From the NCBI RefSeq assembly GCF_963678635.1, contig NC_087062.1, positions 79,237,200 to 79,301,199 on the forward strand: a stretch of DNA of 64,000 bases. Reading direction: 5' to 3'. Each line of letters begins with the position of its first letter. Positions within the stretch are counted from its first letter, which is position 1. This document shows, piece after piece, positions 11,579 to 22,131 of this stretch. The position numbers were made by a program, and so were the translations under genes. This DNA is from Symsagittifera roscoffensis. Taxonomy: Eukaryota; Xenacoelomorpha; Acoela; Convolutidae. The notes under the pieces were generated by a model that saw only the letters and a list, made by a program, of their open reading frames with translations, had not been told where the DNA came from and made no database searches.

Positions 11579-11888
11579 TAACGCGCAATATAATTCGCGC
11601 TATTAACGCGTAAGCGAGATTTAATCCCTCTTAGAAATCGTTCCAAATTGGTTGAAAGAAGCTTATTTGCCATAATTGATTTGTTACAAGGAACGAAATT
11701 TATCTTTTTGTACTTTATATGGCAAAGATTTGTCACCCCACACGCCATATAAAGTACAAAAAGATAAATTTCGTTCCTTGTAACAAATCAATTATGGCAA
11801 ATAAGCTTCTTTCAACCAATTTGGAACGATTTCTAAGAGGGATTAAATCTCGCTTACGCGTTAATAGCGCGAATTATATTGCGCGTTA
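11579..11888. repeat. perfect palindrome: 145-bp arms, 20-bp spacer
   Basis: Arms at 11579-11723 and 11744-11888 are exact reverse complements by eye. The spacer holds AAAGATTTGTC and the family A motif CCCCACAC. Both arms are the middle part of a family A element. The right arm runs on into a normal family A copy and the left arm is an isolated inverted fragment. Such a palindrome can extrude as a cruciform or arise by fold-back synthesis; it can also be a chimeric join in assembly. Confidence 0.9.
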
Positions 11889-12440
11889 ATTGTCCCAAAT
11901 TGGTCAAAATGGCCAAAATGGCAAACTTTAAACCCTCATAACTTTACAAAAAATGGTCACAGGTGAAATATCTTTTCAAATTTAAGCTCAAGACAACAAA
12001 ATCTTTTGAATGATATAAAAAAATTCCGTCAAAAAGGGCTAGTTAAAAAGTCGAAGTTTGTCTGAAGAAAAACAAACACCCCGAGCACAAATATTTTGTT
12101 ACTTTCGTATCGAAAGTCGAAATAATTAACCAATTTGAGTCGCAATGATTTCTAAGATGGATTAACTCTCCGCTTACGCGTTAATAACGCGAAATATATT
12201 GCGCGTTAATTGTCCCAAATTGGCCAAAATGGCAATCTTTAAACCCCGGTAACTGTACGAAAATTGATTACAGGTGAAATATCTTTTCAAATTTGAGCTC
12301 AGGTCAATAATACCTTTCGAATGATGTAAAAACATTCCGTCAAAAATGGATAGTTAAAAAGTCGAAACTTGTCTGAAGAAAAAAAAATCATCCCGAGCAC
12401 AAATATTCCGTAACTTTCGTATCGAACGTCGGAACAAAAA
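11889..12440 (+). mobile_element. family A element, third double copy (continuation of the right palindrome arm)
   Basis: Nearly identical to 5540-6092, offset about 6.34 kb. Ends with the right-end hairpin near 12415-12430. Confidence 0.8.
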
Positions 12441-13253
12441 CAAAAACAGAACGAAACAGAAATTTCGGTTCTTTGGTAAATCCAGAAAAGCTTATATTAG
12501 ATTAAACTGGAATATTGATTTACGTCACTACTTCTGAAAGTAAAAAGAAGTTTTAGAATTTGTTTTAAAAAATCCATTTCCGAATTTTTCCTTTTTTTCT
12601 GTTTTCGAAAGCACAGTTGTTTTTATCCTAAAGTAAAGTGTTTTCCAAGTGCACTGCTTGTGAGTTCACCGACGGTCGTGTGTTAGTTTGCGACCGTAAA
12701 AACGAGACAGAGTTTTTTTAGGAAACCTCTGAAAAAATCTGTCTACAGTTATATATCGAGTGAGTTATCTAAGAAACGTGGCTGTGAGTCCGCGGACAGC
12801 TCTGCGTCAGGTTGTTAGTTCTCGAATTGCAAAGACCAGAGGGGATGTACACCTAAACACCTGAGAGGCTTCGAAGTTGGAAAATTCAGCTTGTTTCTTC
12901 CTCAAAACAAAAAACCGAAAAAAAAATTGACCTTTTATTTTATATTATTATTCTTTTATTTTTGCATTCTATTTTTAGAATTTTTTTTGTATCTCAAAAA
13001 ATTTAAATCAATTGATCAAAAAATAGGGAAACAGAATAACAAATCAATGTTTTTGTCTATTTTGAACCAAACAGGCTCACTGATTCATTGTTACAACAAA
13101 CAAAACTTTTGAGTTTATAGAAAAAAAAATATGCAAAATAAAAAAAATGACAAGAAGGAGTCAAAAGGGCTACTAAGAAATTTTGGAAAAACAAACTTTA
13201 AAGATTGCTCATGTTCAAAATGCGAGTCCTACACGGTGATGACACTGTAACTA
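12441..13253. repeat. segment S, copy 3
   Basis: Nearly base-for-base the same as 6093-6909. It stops abruptly at CACTGTAACTA, where family A sequence resumes instead of a B unit. Confidence 0.8.
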
Positions 13254-13256
13254 TAA

Positions 13257-13690
13257 AAAAATATAAAAAAATTCCGTCAAAAAGGGCTAGTTAAAAAGTC
13301 GACGTTTGTCTGAAGAAAAACAAACACCCCGAGCACAAATATTTTGTTACTTTCGTATCGAAAGTCGAAATAATTAACCAATTTGAGTCGCAATGATTTC
13401 TAAGATGGATTAACTCTCCGCTTACGCGTTAATAACGCGAAATGTATCGCGCGTTAATTGTCCCAAATTGGCCAAAATGGCAATCTTTAAACCCCCGTAA
13501 CTTTACGAAAATTGATTACAGGTGAAATATCTTTTCAAATTTGAGCTCAGGTCAACAATACCTTTCGAATGATATAAAAACATTCCGTCAAAAATGGATA
13601 GTTAAAAAGTCGAAGTTTGTCTGAAGAAAAAAAAAACCAACCCGAGCACAAATATTCCGTTACTTTCGTATCGAAAGTCGCAACAATAAC
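13257..13690 (+). mobile_element. family A, right half of one copy plus one left-truncated copy
   Basis: Begins inside the element at ATAAAAAAATTCCGTC, reaches a right end near 13355, then continues through a second left-truncated copy ending near 13686 (GAAAGTCGCAACAATAAC). The junction with segment S is a rearrangement breakpoint. Confidence 0.75.
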
Positions 13691-14789
13691 AAAAACAGAA
13701 CGAAACAGAACAGTACAAAAATAAATATGAGAAAAATAAAAAAATAGACGTGAAAGATTTTGTTGTAATTTGAAAAGTATATATGTTTTCCATCTTAATC
13801 AATAATAAAGTAAAATTTAAAGTTTTGCAATTTAAAGAAGCAGCCGCGTAAAAACAAATGTCTTATATTTGCACAATGAATCATTATACATTTTGTCAAC
13901 TTTTTGCCAGCTGGCACTTTTTTCAGAAAACCGGGCAAATTCCTTTCAAAAAAAATTTTCCGCCCCCTCCCCATCGAGAAAATCCTAGATCCTCCCCTGA
14001 TCATAATAATAATAAAAATAATTGAGGTAAAAAAACCTTTTTATCAAATTTTCATGCCCTAGATTTGACGCAACCCTGATCTTTTTCTCACCAGTCGGAT
14101 CAGTTTTTACCTAGGAAAAGCTTTTCCAGGTTGCAGGTACACTTTTTCGTTGTTAATTTTGAAGATTTCAAATAAAAAAATCAAAAACATTCCTGGAAAA
14201 CATTCCATGCGTTCCTGGAAAACATTCCATTGCAGAAAAATCACGAGAGGAGTTTTTTACGGAATGATGAACGATTTTAGAATGAAACCCCACAAGCCAC
14301 CCAATTTTCTAACTGGAAACTCGTGGATAAGAGTATTTCATTTTTTTTCCCTCCTTCAAAAATGATCAAAAAACCACAAAAATTCCATTTTTTCATCTGA
14401 AAATTATGTTGATATACTATGTATTCATCTTAACCACAGACGACATCAATACAATCAAAAAATATTGATGCTGAATTAGTGATAAAGTAGATAAACTATA
14501 TGAATTCATAAATTTTAATGAATTCATATACTCCCTCTCTCTCTCTTGAAAAACTAAAGGAGAGCTCTTTGCTTCAATCAAGTAATTGCAGTCTTTTTGG
14601 TTTAATTCAGTTGCCATCCGTGCAAGAGGCAGCTAAGATCTATTGCAAATAAATTAAAACAATTGGAATAAGTTCTTGCGTACTTTTTACATTTTTAAAA
14701 AGGAGGAGAAAACCCGATCACGCTAGGTTTAAGATACGACAGAGAATTTAAAATATAGCCACCCCCAGCCTAGTTCAAAAAAATAATGA
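13691..14789. other. non-coding stretch with a hAT MITE remnant and a short tandem duplication
   Basis: Around 13950-13999 the sequence CCGCCCCCTCCCCATCGAG continues to GATCCTCCCCTG, the right-hand terminus of the hAT MITE family; its left end is not recognisable. At 14190-14233 a 22-bp direct duplication (TCCTGGAAAACATTCCAT) occurs. Nothing else is seen. Confidence 0.5.
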
Positions 14790-14990
14790 TATATGTATCG
14801 TCCCTATCGACCATGGTTGCACTTGGTCGACTCTTGTATCGACCCGGTCTGGCTTATTTAATGACTCTGGTTGACCAAAATGATTGGTCTACCTATATCA
14901 AATGGGTCAAAAACTGGGCATTTGGTCGATACATAATTCCACTACGACAATTCCGAGAAGAAACGGGTCTTAGAAGGTCAGTCATATGCC
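14790..14990. repeat. irregular TTGGTCGAC-rich repeat tract
   Basis: The motif TGGTCGA or TATCGACC recurs irregularly. A 73-codon frame (14786-15007) runs across it but shows no conserved domain. It resembles the TCGAC-rich tracts at 33.5 and 55.6 kb. Confidence 0.45.
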
Positions 14991-15007
14991 AGCACTCAGA
15001 AATATGA

Positions 15008-16833
15008 GCTTTCGTTTGATGAATATTTAAAAAGTCCCGTCTGTCAATATGGAAGTCGATTCTTAGAGAAGAATATGCGCGATTCGGCTATTGTGCTCTT
15101 AAACCAAAAGTTGTACAGGATAGAAGTTTTGGATTTGGTTTTTACTTTTAGCATCTCGTTGAAATCATAAATTATCGCATTCGGGCTTCCCTTTGCAAAA
15201 ATCGAATTATGCTTACTTATTGAGCAATGCTTATTAATTGAAGAACTTATTAATGCTTATTAACTGATTCAGCGTGGTTTCAAGAGTAAAAACTTCTGCG
15301 ATAGGTTAATTATCAAAGCTATTAATCAGCGATACTTTATCTATCAATCAGTGACGAAGCGGTAGTAAAATGCTACAAAATTATATATTAACAAAATAGG
15401 TTCATAAAACATCCAAAAAGCAAAGATTTTCCTATCGCAATAGCCTGTAAAAGTCGTAGCCTTACAGGAATCTCGTTGGAAAATATGGGTTGCGGTTAAA
15501 TTGAAAATAGTCGCCCCAACTTTTCGCCCCAAACACTCAACTTGTCGCCCCAATTTGAACAGTTTTTGCTTACAAAATTTGATGCTCAGTCTTAAAAACT
15601 TTGAAAACAGCAATCGAACACTGAAATCATTGAATTTTAAATTTGCAAGTTTAACAAGCGAATGATCATTCAGGTGCGCAATTTTTTTGTTTTATTGGAA
15701 GGGTTGTTTTTGCTGAATAAATTCGGCTCAAACAGTTCTCCAAATTGACAGAAGACATGCTAAGTAGACCAAATACTATCTCGCACTGCGTGAGGCAAAA
15801 ATTTGTATTCATATTCTAATTCCCATGGGATTAGATAAATAAAAAACAATCAGAATTTTTTACATCTTTTTCAAAAAATGTATTTAGTATACCGAAAAGA
15901 AAAGGTCTAATTTTTTATGAACAAACAGACCACTCAGTGTTTTACAAGAAGTCTTTTTAGTTAAAAAATTGCAGCCATGGGACATGCGTTCAAAATTAGT
16001 GATTCTACTTGTTAAAATTTTCCATTTCTACATCAATTGAACAATTTAAACAAAACCGTTTGGTGATTTTGCAAGCAAATCGTATTTAACTATAATCAAC
16101 AGTTTTTTTATTAAAGGTCCTCAAGCATGCTAAAAAAATTTTACAAAAAACTTTCCGCATTTTCTGCATATTATGAAGAAACTGGATATCTAAAAATATG
16201 ACGAAACGAAGTTCAGTCAAATTTTTCACTGCACCCAAACTGTATCAATTTAAACAAAATATTACCAAATCTCTGTCAGATACCTCCAAGATAACTTTAA
16301 AATACCAAACTTTGGCTGGTTAGTAATCCGTAATTCTGCAAACGGTGCCCACAGTTGAGCCTAAACTTAAGACATCATGACAGTACGAGTATTCAAAAAA
16401 TCAACAATAATTCATACTTAATTTTTAAAATTACTTGATTATTTTTTTAATGATATCTGAAACTTCTTGGCAATTATACTTCTTTTTAAAAAATAGACAG
16501 TCGGAAAAACTATTAACAGAGTAGAAATTTCAAAAACCGAGCCTCATGTATCAAGGAAAAAATATAAAAATTTTTAAAAAAACTGATTTAGAGTTTAGAT
16601 TAAAATATCTGTTTATAACTTCTTAAACCCAAAACTTCCAGTTAGAAAATAAGCAATATATCTACAATTTTTCCAGTACCTGACTAAAATTTTCTCTAAA
16701 AGTCTCTTAAGTTCTTATCATTATAAGTAGAAATATTTATCGAAAGATTGTTAGGCAGGTTTCTTGAAGTTTCAATTTATCGAAATTTTTTTTGTGGACA
16801 AAAAAGGATGTTCAATTCACAACAACGATCAAT
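15008..16833. other. AT-rich non-coding DNA
   Basis: No genes, RNAs or repeats recognised. The frames present are short and of random composition. Confidence 0.45.
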
Positions 16834-16837
16834 GTAT

Positions 16838-17089
16838 TGTTAAAGTCGTAAGCTTGGAAATTCGAAAAGGTTGTTAATAAGTTTTATTGTAGGCAAACTG
16901 TTAGGCATCAAATCGAAATCTTACTGCGCTCTTTTATTTCAGATCCCATCGGACATTAGAGATCGCAAGGTCAAGACAGCAGGTCCCCAGACAGAAAGAA
17001 GAATTGATAGCACTTACATAAACTCAAACTGGTGTCTATCTAGAAGAATTGATAGCACTTACATAAACTCAAAACTGGTCCCTATCTCA
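16838..17089 (-). repeat. 3' LTR of the Ty3/gypsy-type element
   Basis: 252 bp, matching the 5' LTR apart from the 12-bp indel and scattered changes. No polypurine tract lies directly next to its inner edge. The only strong candidate (pyrimidine run on the plus strand at 17228-17249) is 138 bp away, which is odd for a priming site. Confidence 0.88.
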
Positions 17090-17452
17090 TTCGGGCAACC
17101 ACAAATAAATTTTAGCGTAGATAAAATTTATCAACTTTATGTTACTGTTTTGTATTGTATAAATGTACTAGTTAAGTTTTTAGTTTTCGTTGAGTTTTCT
17201 CACCCGCCAAACCTCTCTTAAGGTTTACTTTTCTCCTTTTTCTCTCCTTGTCGATTCCCTCATTTATGTTCTATGCGGTGGATCATAACCCCCCCCCCCC
17301 ATTTTTTCAACTCCGCGTCTCTGCCGTGTTGATTTTCGCGTCGCCGTTTCGTACTTATTTTTATTGCGTTTTCCACCGACGGATCGTGGTGAGTTCACAC
17401 TAACCGACGGTACATCCTGTCCTTCGTTCGCCGCACCTATGGTTGGTTCCCT
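17090..17452 (-). other. 3' untranslated part of the LTR element
   Basis: Between the pol tail and the 3' LTR. It contains a polypyrimidine run (17228-17249) and a run of C (about 17290-17303) on the plus strand. No env-like frame. Confidence 0.6.
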
Positions 17453-17863
17453 TCATCCGATTTCCCACTCACTATCGTAGTCGTCGTTGTCGTCCTCGCT
17501 CTCGTCCGCCGAGTATTCCACTATTCGCTGTTTTGTTGATTTTCTTGCATTTTCCATTGCGGTTCGGTCCTTCTCCGCTTTTCGCTTATTTTTTTTTGAA
17601 TCGCTTGGGGCCGGTGTACTAGTTACGTTTCTACTCTGTCCAGGGGTGCACTCCTCGCTTCTATTCCCAATTAGGCTTTCTTCAGCCGCCGATCTAAAAG
17701 ACACACCACTCCGTCTTAGTAACGACCCTTTTTCAATTTGCACCGTATGTTTAGTCATTTTTTCAATTTTTAATGACAAACGTTTATACCTCCTTGGGTC
17801 CTTTGGATCCGTCTTCCCGGTCCTCTGATACACCGTCGTTGAACTTGTTTTATGCTTTTTCAG
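17453..17863 (-). pseudogene. carboxy-terminal tail of the pol polyprotein (LTR element)
   Basis: In frame with the integrase core but separated from it by one TGA. About 137 codons, strongly basic then acidic: KNKRKAEKDRT followed by YSADESEDDNDDYDSEWE. Low-complexity charged tails after the integrase domain are common in this group. The TGA could be a nonsense change or a read-through point; one copy cannot tell. Confidence 0.55.
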
Positions 17864-18566
17864 TCATGTTGGGGTCTTGGGTGGGCCTAGTTCCTTGGGG
17901 TCCACAACTTCCGGAGCCTTGGGATCCGTTACCACGTCATCGTCCAAAATGATTGGAGCTTTCCTATTTTGCGGGGCGTACACTAAGTCACTTCTCTTCT
18001 CCCAATCTAGGGTAAGTTCAACTTCTGGGAGGTTTCCCGCCTTGTCTAAACAAGATAACTTTTGATTAACGACATTATTCCAATTTAGGTTTTTCAATGA
18101 CGGCTTTTTCGTTAAATTTCGCAGTGCCGTATTTGCTTCTCGACCATGGTATGCTTCGAACGGCGTTAGTTTAGTTTTAGAGTGTGGCACGAAACGTAAT
18201 GCACTAAGCGCACGGGATATCATCTCCCCAAACTTGTAGTTTTTATTTTCCTGGAGATAAGTCAACACGTAATTTTTTATCGACCCAATAGTCCGTTCAA
18301 CCATTCCTGTTGCGCGATGGTCCCTAACCGGAGATTTAATAAGTTCGATACCTTCGTAGTTACAGAAATTTTGAATTTCGTTAGAGAAAAACCCCGTGGC
18401 TTGATCCATGTGCAATTTCCTTGGGTGTCCATGAGTATTTATGTAATTCCTTAGGAATTTCAATACACTTTTTGATTTGTTGCTTGAACAAACATACGCC
18501 GACGGCCAATGCTAGAAAGTATCTACTGCTACAAGTACATATTTTTTTCGACCCCTAACATAGTTT
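17864..18566 (-). pseudogene. pol (int): integrase catalytic core and tail (LTR element)
   Basis: After the frameshift the frame runs through VAVDTF, meets a TAG just before HWPSA (about 18512), and then is open for 199 codons. It holds the second catalytic Asp in KLHMDQATGFFSNE and the Glu in ATGMVERTIGS, followed by the rve-family stretch SKTKLTPFEAYHGREANTA. All three catalytic acidic residues therefore survive although the gene is broken. The frame stops at a TGA (17864-17866) and the same frame is open again downstream to 17453. Confidence 0.85.
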
Positions 18567-18960
18567 ACTGACCCCAGAAGTCTAATTGGAGCAAATCATT
18601 TGGTTCCTTAGGATCATACGTTTCCCCCATGTCATTCGGCATGTCTGGTTTAAGGTTTTTACCTGCTTCTAAGCAACGTTTGCAGTATTTGGCTGTGGCC
18701 GCGATATTTCGGTGCATAAGGGGAATCCACACGTCCTTTGCGGCCGCGAACATCTTATCCCTCCCATGATGGTTATAATGGAGACGATTCAGAATTGCTG
18801 ATGATAGGTCCTTCGGTATTGCTAACCGGCCGTCCATCCACAGGCAATTCTCCCGTACTGCGAAATCGTTGTAATGCTGGGCGTAATATTGTCCTAATCT
18901 TGTAATAATCTCCTTTGCTCGTGGGTTGCTGTCTCTGATGTTGTCTCGGATGGTCTTCAT
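18565..18960 (-). pseudogene. pol (int): integrase, zinc-binding domain and first catalytic Asp (LTR element)
   Basis: After about 50 pre-integrase residues there is a clear HHCC zinc domain: histidines in LNRLHYNHHGRDKM, then CKRC after KDVWIPLMHRNIAATAKY. The frame ends in LLQLDFWGQ, where the D is the first residue of the DDE catalytic triad. A one-base frameshift follows at about 18567, and the core continues in another frame. The integrase would insert the element's cDNA into chromosomes. Confidence 0.85.
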
Positions 18961-19292
18961 AACGCGATCCGGTAAATTTCCTCCGGTAACTTAGTTGATC
19001 GTGATAATTCTCGTTGGCAATCCGATTCCCGCATATTCATAATGAAAATATCACGAATGTTTTCGGCCGCGTTTGCAAAATCACATCTTCCTGCTAGGGC
19101 GCTTAGCTCCGCATGAAATTTTTCGAAAGTTTCGTTCTCACGTTGTTTTCGTCCGTAGAATAGTCCCTGCTCATGAGTTACATTCCTCTCACGTTGGAAA
19201 AAATTTTGCATCTCATCCAGGACCCGTGGGTAACCGTTCCGTTTTAATGTTAACCGTCGATTTCCGTGCTTTGAATATGCGTTGCGCCTCAT
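18957..19292 (-). pseudogene. gag: gag, carboxy-terminal capsid part (LTR element)
   Basis: Overlaps the first gag frame; the useful part starts near YPRVLDEMQNFF. It carries the retrotransposon gag pattern FYGRKQRENETFEKFHAELS, followed by LAGRCDF, then DIFIMNMRESDCQRELSRS. These are the typical features of the gag domain that precedes the zinc knuckle. It ends at YRIAL-stop, where the stop overlaps the start of the next frame (TTATGA). The CCHC knuckle and everything up to the pre-integrase region are absent, so this is the left edge of the internal deletion. Confidence 0.78.
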
Positions 19293-19545
19293 CTCCGATA
19301 CAAAGATACAAGTTAGACTTTAACTTCTTTTCCGAATCGAGACGGTTTTTTCCATTGACTTCTTCAGGCAACGCCGTGATAGCCGCCGCATTTAGAGTAC
19401 TCGCAAAATAGAAATCATCGGGATCAATGTCGTATTTTGGTATCATCCCCCAGTGAAATTTAATTATCCACTCCTCCCAATATACTGGAGTTTCCGGCGT
19501 TCGTGTTTCCCAAAATGCTACTATATTCTCTGCTGGCTGCGCCAT
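19213..19545 (-). pseudogene. gag: gag, amino-terminal part (LTR element)
   Basis: The frame starts with MAQPAEN. The A of the ATG is the last base of the LTR and TG is the first two bases of the primer site. About 90 residues read like the start of a Ty3/gypsy capsid region (FWETRTPETPVYWEEW, then FYFASTLNAAAITALPEEV). The frame then shifts near 19220-19240 and ends at a stop at 19213. The capsid continues in another frame at 18957-19292. Gag forms the cytoplasmic particle in which reverse transcription takes place. Identification rests on position after the primer site and the capsid-like pattern. Confidence 0.75.
19531..19544 (-). promoter_or_regulatory. primer binding site, tRNA-Ser-like
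   Basis: Directly after the CA end of the 5' LTR the minus strand reads TGGCGCAGCCAGCA. TGG pairs with the tRNA 3' CCA, and CGCAGC pairs with a tRNA 3' end GCUGCG as in serine tRNAs, whose discriminator base is G. There is no gap between LTR and primer site. The same bases encode the first residues of gag. Confidence 0.65.
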
Positions 19546-19808
19546 GTTAAAGTCGTAAGCTTGGAAATTCAAAAGGTTGTTAATAAAATTTATTGTAGGC
19601 AAACTGTTAGGCATCAAATCGAAATCTTACTGCGCTCTTTTATTTCAGATCCCATCGGACATTAGAGATCGAAAGTTAGAGGACAAAGGTCAAGACAGCA
19701 GGTCCCCAGACAGAAAGAAGAATTGATAGCACTTACATAAACTCAAACTGGTGTCTCTCTAGAAGAATTGATAGCACTTACATAAACTCAAAACTGGTCC
19801 CTATCTCA
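19545..19808 (-). repeat. 5' LTR of the Ty3/gypsy-type element
   Basis: 264 bp, reading TGAGATAGGGACC... to ...ACTTTAACA on the minus strand. Its outer part contains a roughly 46-bp direct duplication (unit containing CAATTCTTCTAGAGAG), typical of enhancer-like repeats in U3. It differs from the 3' LTR by a 12-bp insertion (near 19672-19684) and a few substitutions, so the insertion is not brand new. The gag frame extends upstream into this LTR (methionine at 19617), but the likelier start is at its last base. Confidence 0.88.
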
Positions 19809-19950
19809 GTATTGGAGATAGTTTTTGCGTTAAAACAGGTTAACGCCAGAAAAACGTAATTTTAAAAACAAAAATGAAAAATTTTCATCTTTTAACAATG
19901 CTTAGACCAAACAGCCTGCCGCAATCTTAATTGGACTGATTTTTTTTTTG

Positions 19951-20466
19951 AAACAAGACTACTCGTATCAGGGCGAAACCTTGAATGAATGCTCTAACTG
20001 CCCTTTAAAGTCTATGGAGCAGTAGTAACATGAAAAATTTGAATGTAATAAAAAGCGTTTTTTTTTAATTTGAGGTTTTTGTAAAAATTATCCCCGCACA
20101 CGCCATATAAAGAACAAAGTGAAAATTTTGCTCCTATTATCAAATCAGTTATGGCAAATAAGCTTCCTTCAACCAACTTGGAACGTTTTCTAAGACGGAT
20201 TAATGCTCCGCTTACGCGTTGAAAGCGCAAAATATGTCGCGCGTTAACTGTCCCCATATTGGCCGAAATGGTTATCTTGAAACCACCATAACTTCACAAA
20301 AAATAAAAAAATTATGAAATATAAGCTCAAGACAACAATACCTTTTGAATGATACTAAAAAATGTGTCAAAAATGGCTTGTTAAAAAGTCAAAATTTGCC
20401 TGAAGAAAAAAAAATACCCCGAGCACAAACATTCCGTTCCTTTCGTTATGAAAGTCGGAACAATAG
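19951..20466 (+). mobile_element. family A element, diverged full-length copy
   Basis: Starts AAACAAGACTACTCGTATCA and ends GAAAGTCGGAACAATA, about 516 bp. The left hairpin reads CAGGGCGAAACCTTG (one pairing kept as G-T). The right hairpin CTTTCGTTATGAAAG keeps both arms although its loop has changed. It lies 140 bp beyond the LTR element. Confidence 0.85.
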
Positions 20467-22131
20467 TTCACCACCTAAGCGTAAAAAGAACGAAATACCA
20501 GGAGCGTTGAATATTTCAAAGTGGCAAAGCTGTTTTTTTTAAGCCTTGATCAATTACAAAGAATACCGGTTGAAAGTTTTTTTTAAATTTGACCAGACCG
20601 GCTTCGGCTAATTCACAAACACTTTTGACTCGTTTTTCAGCCGTGAAATTACTTTGTATTTGTGTCGATGGTGACTGATGAAAAGTTTTAAGGTTAATCA
20701 AGCAAGAATGGATGTTTTTAACGGCGATGGTGTTGGGTTCTGGAAAGAAGAAAGGACATTGTCAGCCCAACACACACTCCTAAACTCCGCTACTGATTAC
20801 TAGCGATAGTGCTGGTAAAACCAATGACCTTAACAAAAGTCACCTGAACAAATCGTACCCTCATGTTTGAGCTACACCAGCATCAGAATTTCTCGCATAA
20901 AAGAAAAACGAACAAAAAGTTGCAGTTTTTACTTAGGTTTTATTTCAAAAACGTCTCCAAAAGTTTGCCCTAAAATCTGGCTCGGCCTATTTCAATGCCC
21001 AGCTTATAAACGAGGGCCAATAAGGATTTCGGGACAATGAGATCACATTTCAATACTCGAAAAACCGTTTTAAAGCTAAAAATCAGGCCTAATATCCCAA
21101 GGACAATGTGATGACAAAAACGGTTCACAATTGTAAGTTTGTTCACCATGCCAAAATTCATTGCATTATGACAAAGTTTTCGAATTAAAAGGTGGAGAAA
21201 AGTGGAAAAGAGACAGCTTTTATCAGCGCGTTTCAAACGAGGAAAAAATTTTTTATCCAAATGTTTTGTCGTCTAAATTTCTAGTCATCCTAATCACTTC
21301 TGTGGTCTTATTGACCAGTAGCATCACTAAGTTTTTTTTGCATTTTCGCGATACCTTGTAATTTTTTTCCGATCGGAAAAAGAAAAATTATTTTGTCAAT
21401 TCTTAATTTATATCATGATATTGTCTAATAATTAAATATTAAATTTATAAATTGATCACATTAAATTCTCTTTGAAACAGAATCCACTCCGTAAGTTATT
21501 AATGTAACGTTTTTTGGTAACAATTCATACTCTGGAAATATTACACAGCAAGAGTGTAAAATAAAATGGTTGAAACTTTGGCTCATGGGCTGCAAAAATA
21601 GTTTCAGTTTCATCTTTGTAACTACACGCTCTCATAACAGAAGGTATTTTTACTGCACTATTTCTCAGAGTTATTAATTGATGGTGGTCCATTTACAAAA
21701 TAAATTGCACATATACTTTTGAGTGTTGAGGGTATATAGGATGTAAATAAAACAAACAATTAACTGATGTCATTAAAACTTCTCAAAATTCCACCAATTG
21801 GGTTTTACCCAAAAAATTGACGCTCGGAGGGGGAATGGATAAATTTAAAGTTGACATTTAAATTTGGTAAAATTCGTTAGCACCTTGAGTTAAATGAACG
21901 TAAGTGATACAAAAACAAAATATCGAAAAATAAATATACATACGAAATATGTGACAGATTACAACATGAAAAGGGTAAATAGTAATCAGATAAAAATGGG
22001 CAAGTTCATTTTGCATGTGTTAATTAACATAATTAAGTCTGGAATGGTAAGTTCCTTTTTTTCAAAACCATCCACTGATTAGCAAATTTGATACTGCTGA
22101 ATCGTTATTTCATTAGCTTATATGGTATCTA
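20467..22131. other. intergenic DNA, includes the presumed 3' flank of the RRM gene
   Basis: AT-rich with no recognisable gene or repeat. No canonical AATAAA is seen on the minus strand within the first 100 bp after the RRM gene's stop. Confidence 0.45.

Larger units (their letters stand above)
16838..19808 (-). mobile_element. internally deleted Ty3/gypsy-type LTR retrotransposon
   Basis: Two direct repeats (16838-17089 and 19545-19808) with TG...CA ends flank gag and integrase read on the minus strand. The outer flanks carry the same 4 bp, GTAT (16834-16837 and 19809-19812), as expected for Ty3/gypsy integration. The order LTR, primer site, gag, integrase, tail, LTR is normal, but the part that should encode the zinc knuckle, protease, reverse transcriptase and RNase H is missing: gag joins pre-integrase sequence within a TTATGA overlap near 18957. 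Gag and integrase also carry frameshifts and stops, so it is a dead or non-autonomous copy. Its base composition is visibly more GC-rich than the flanks. Confidence 0.9.
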
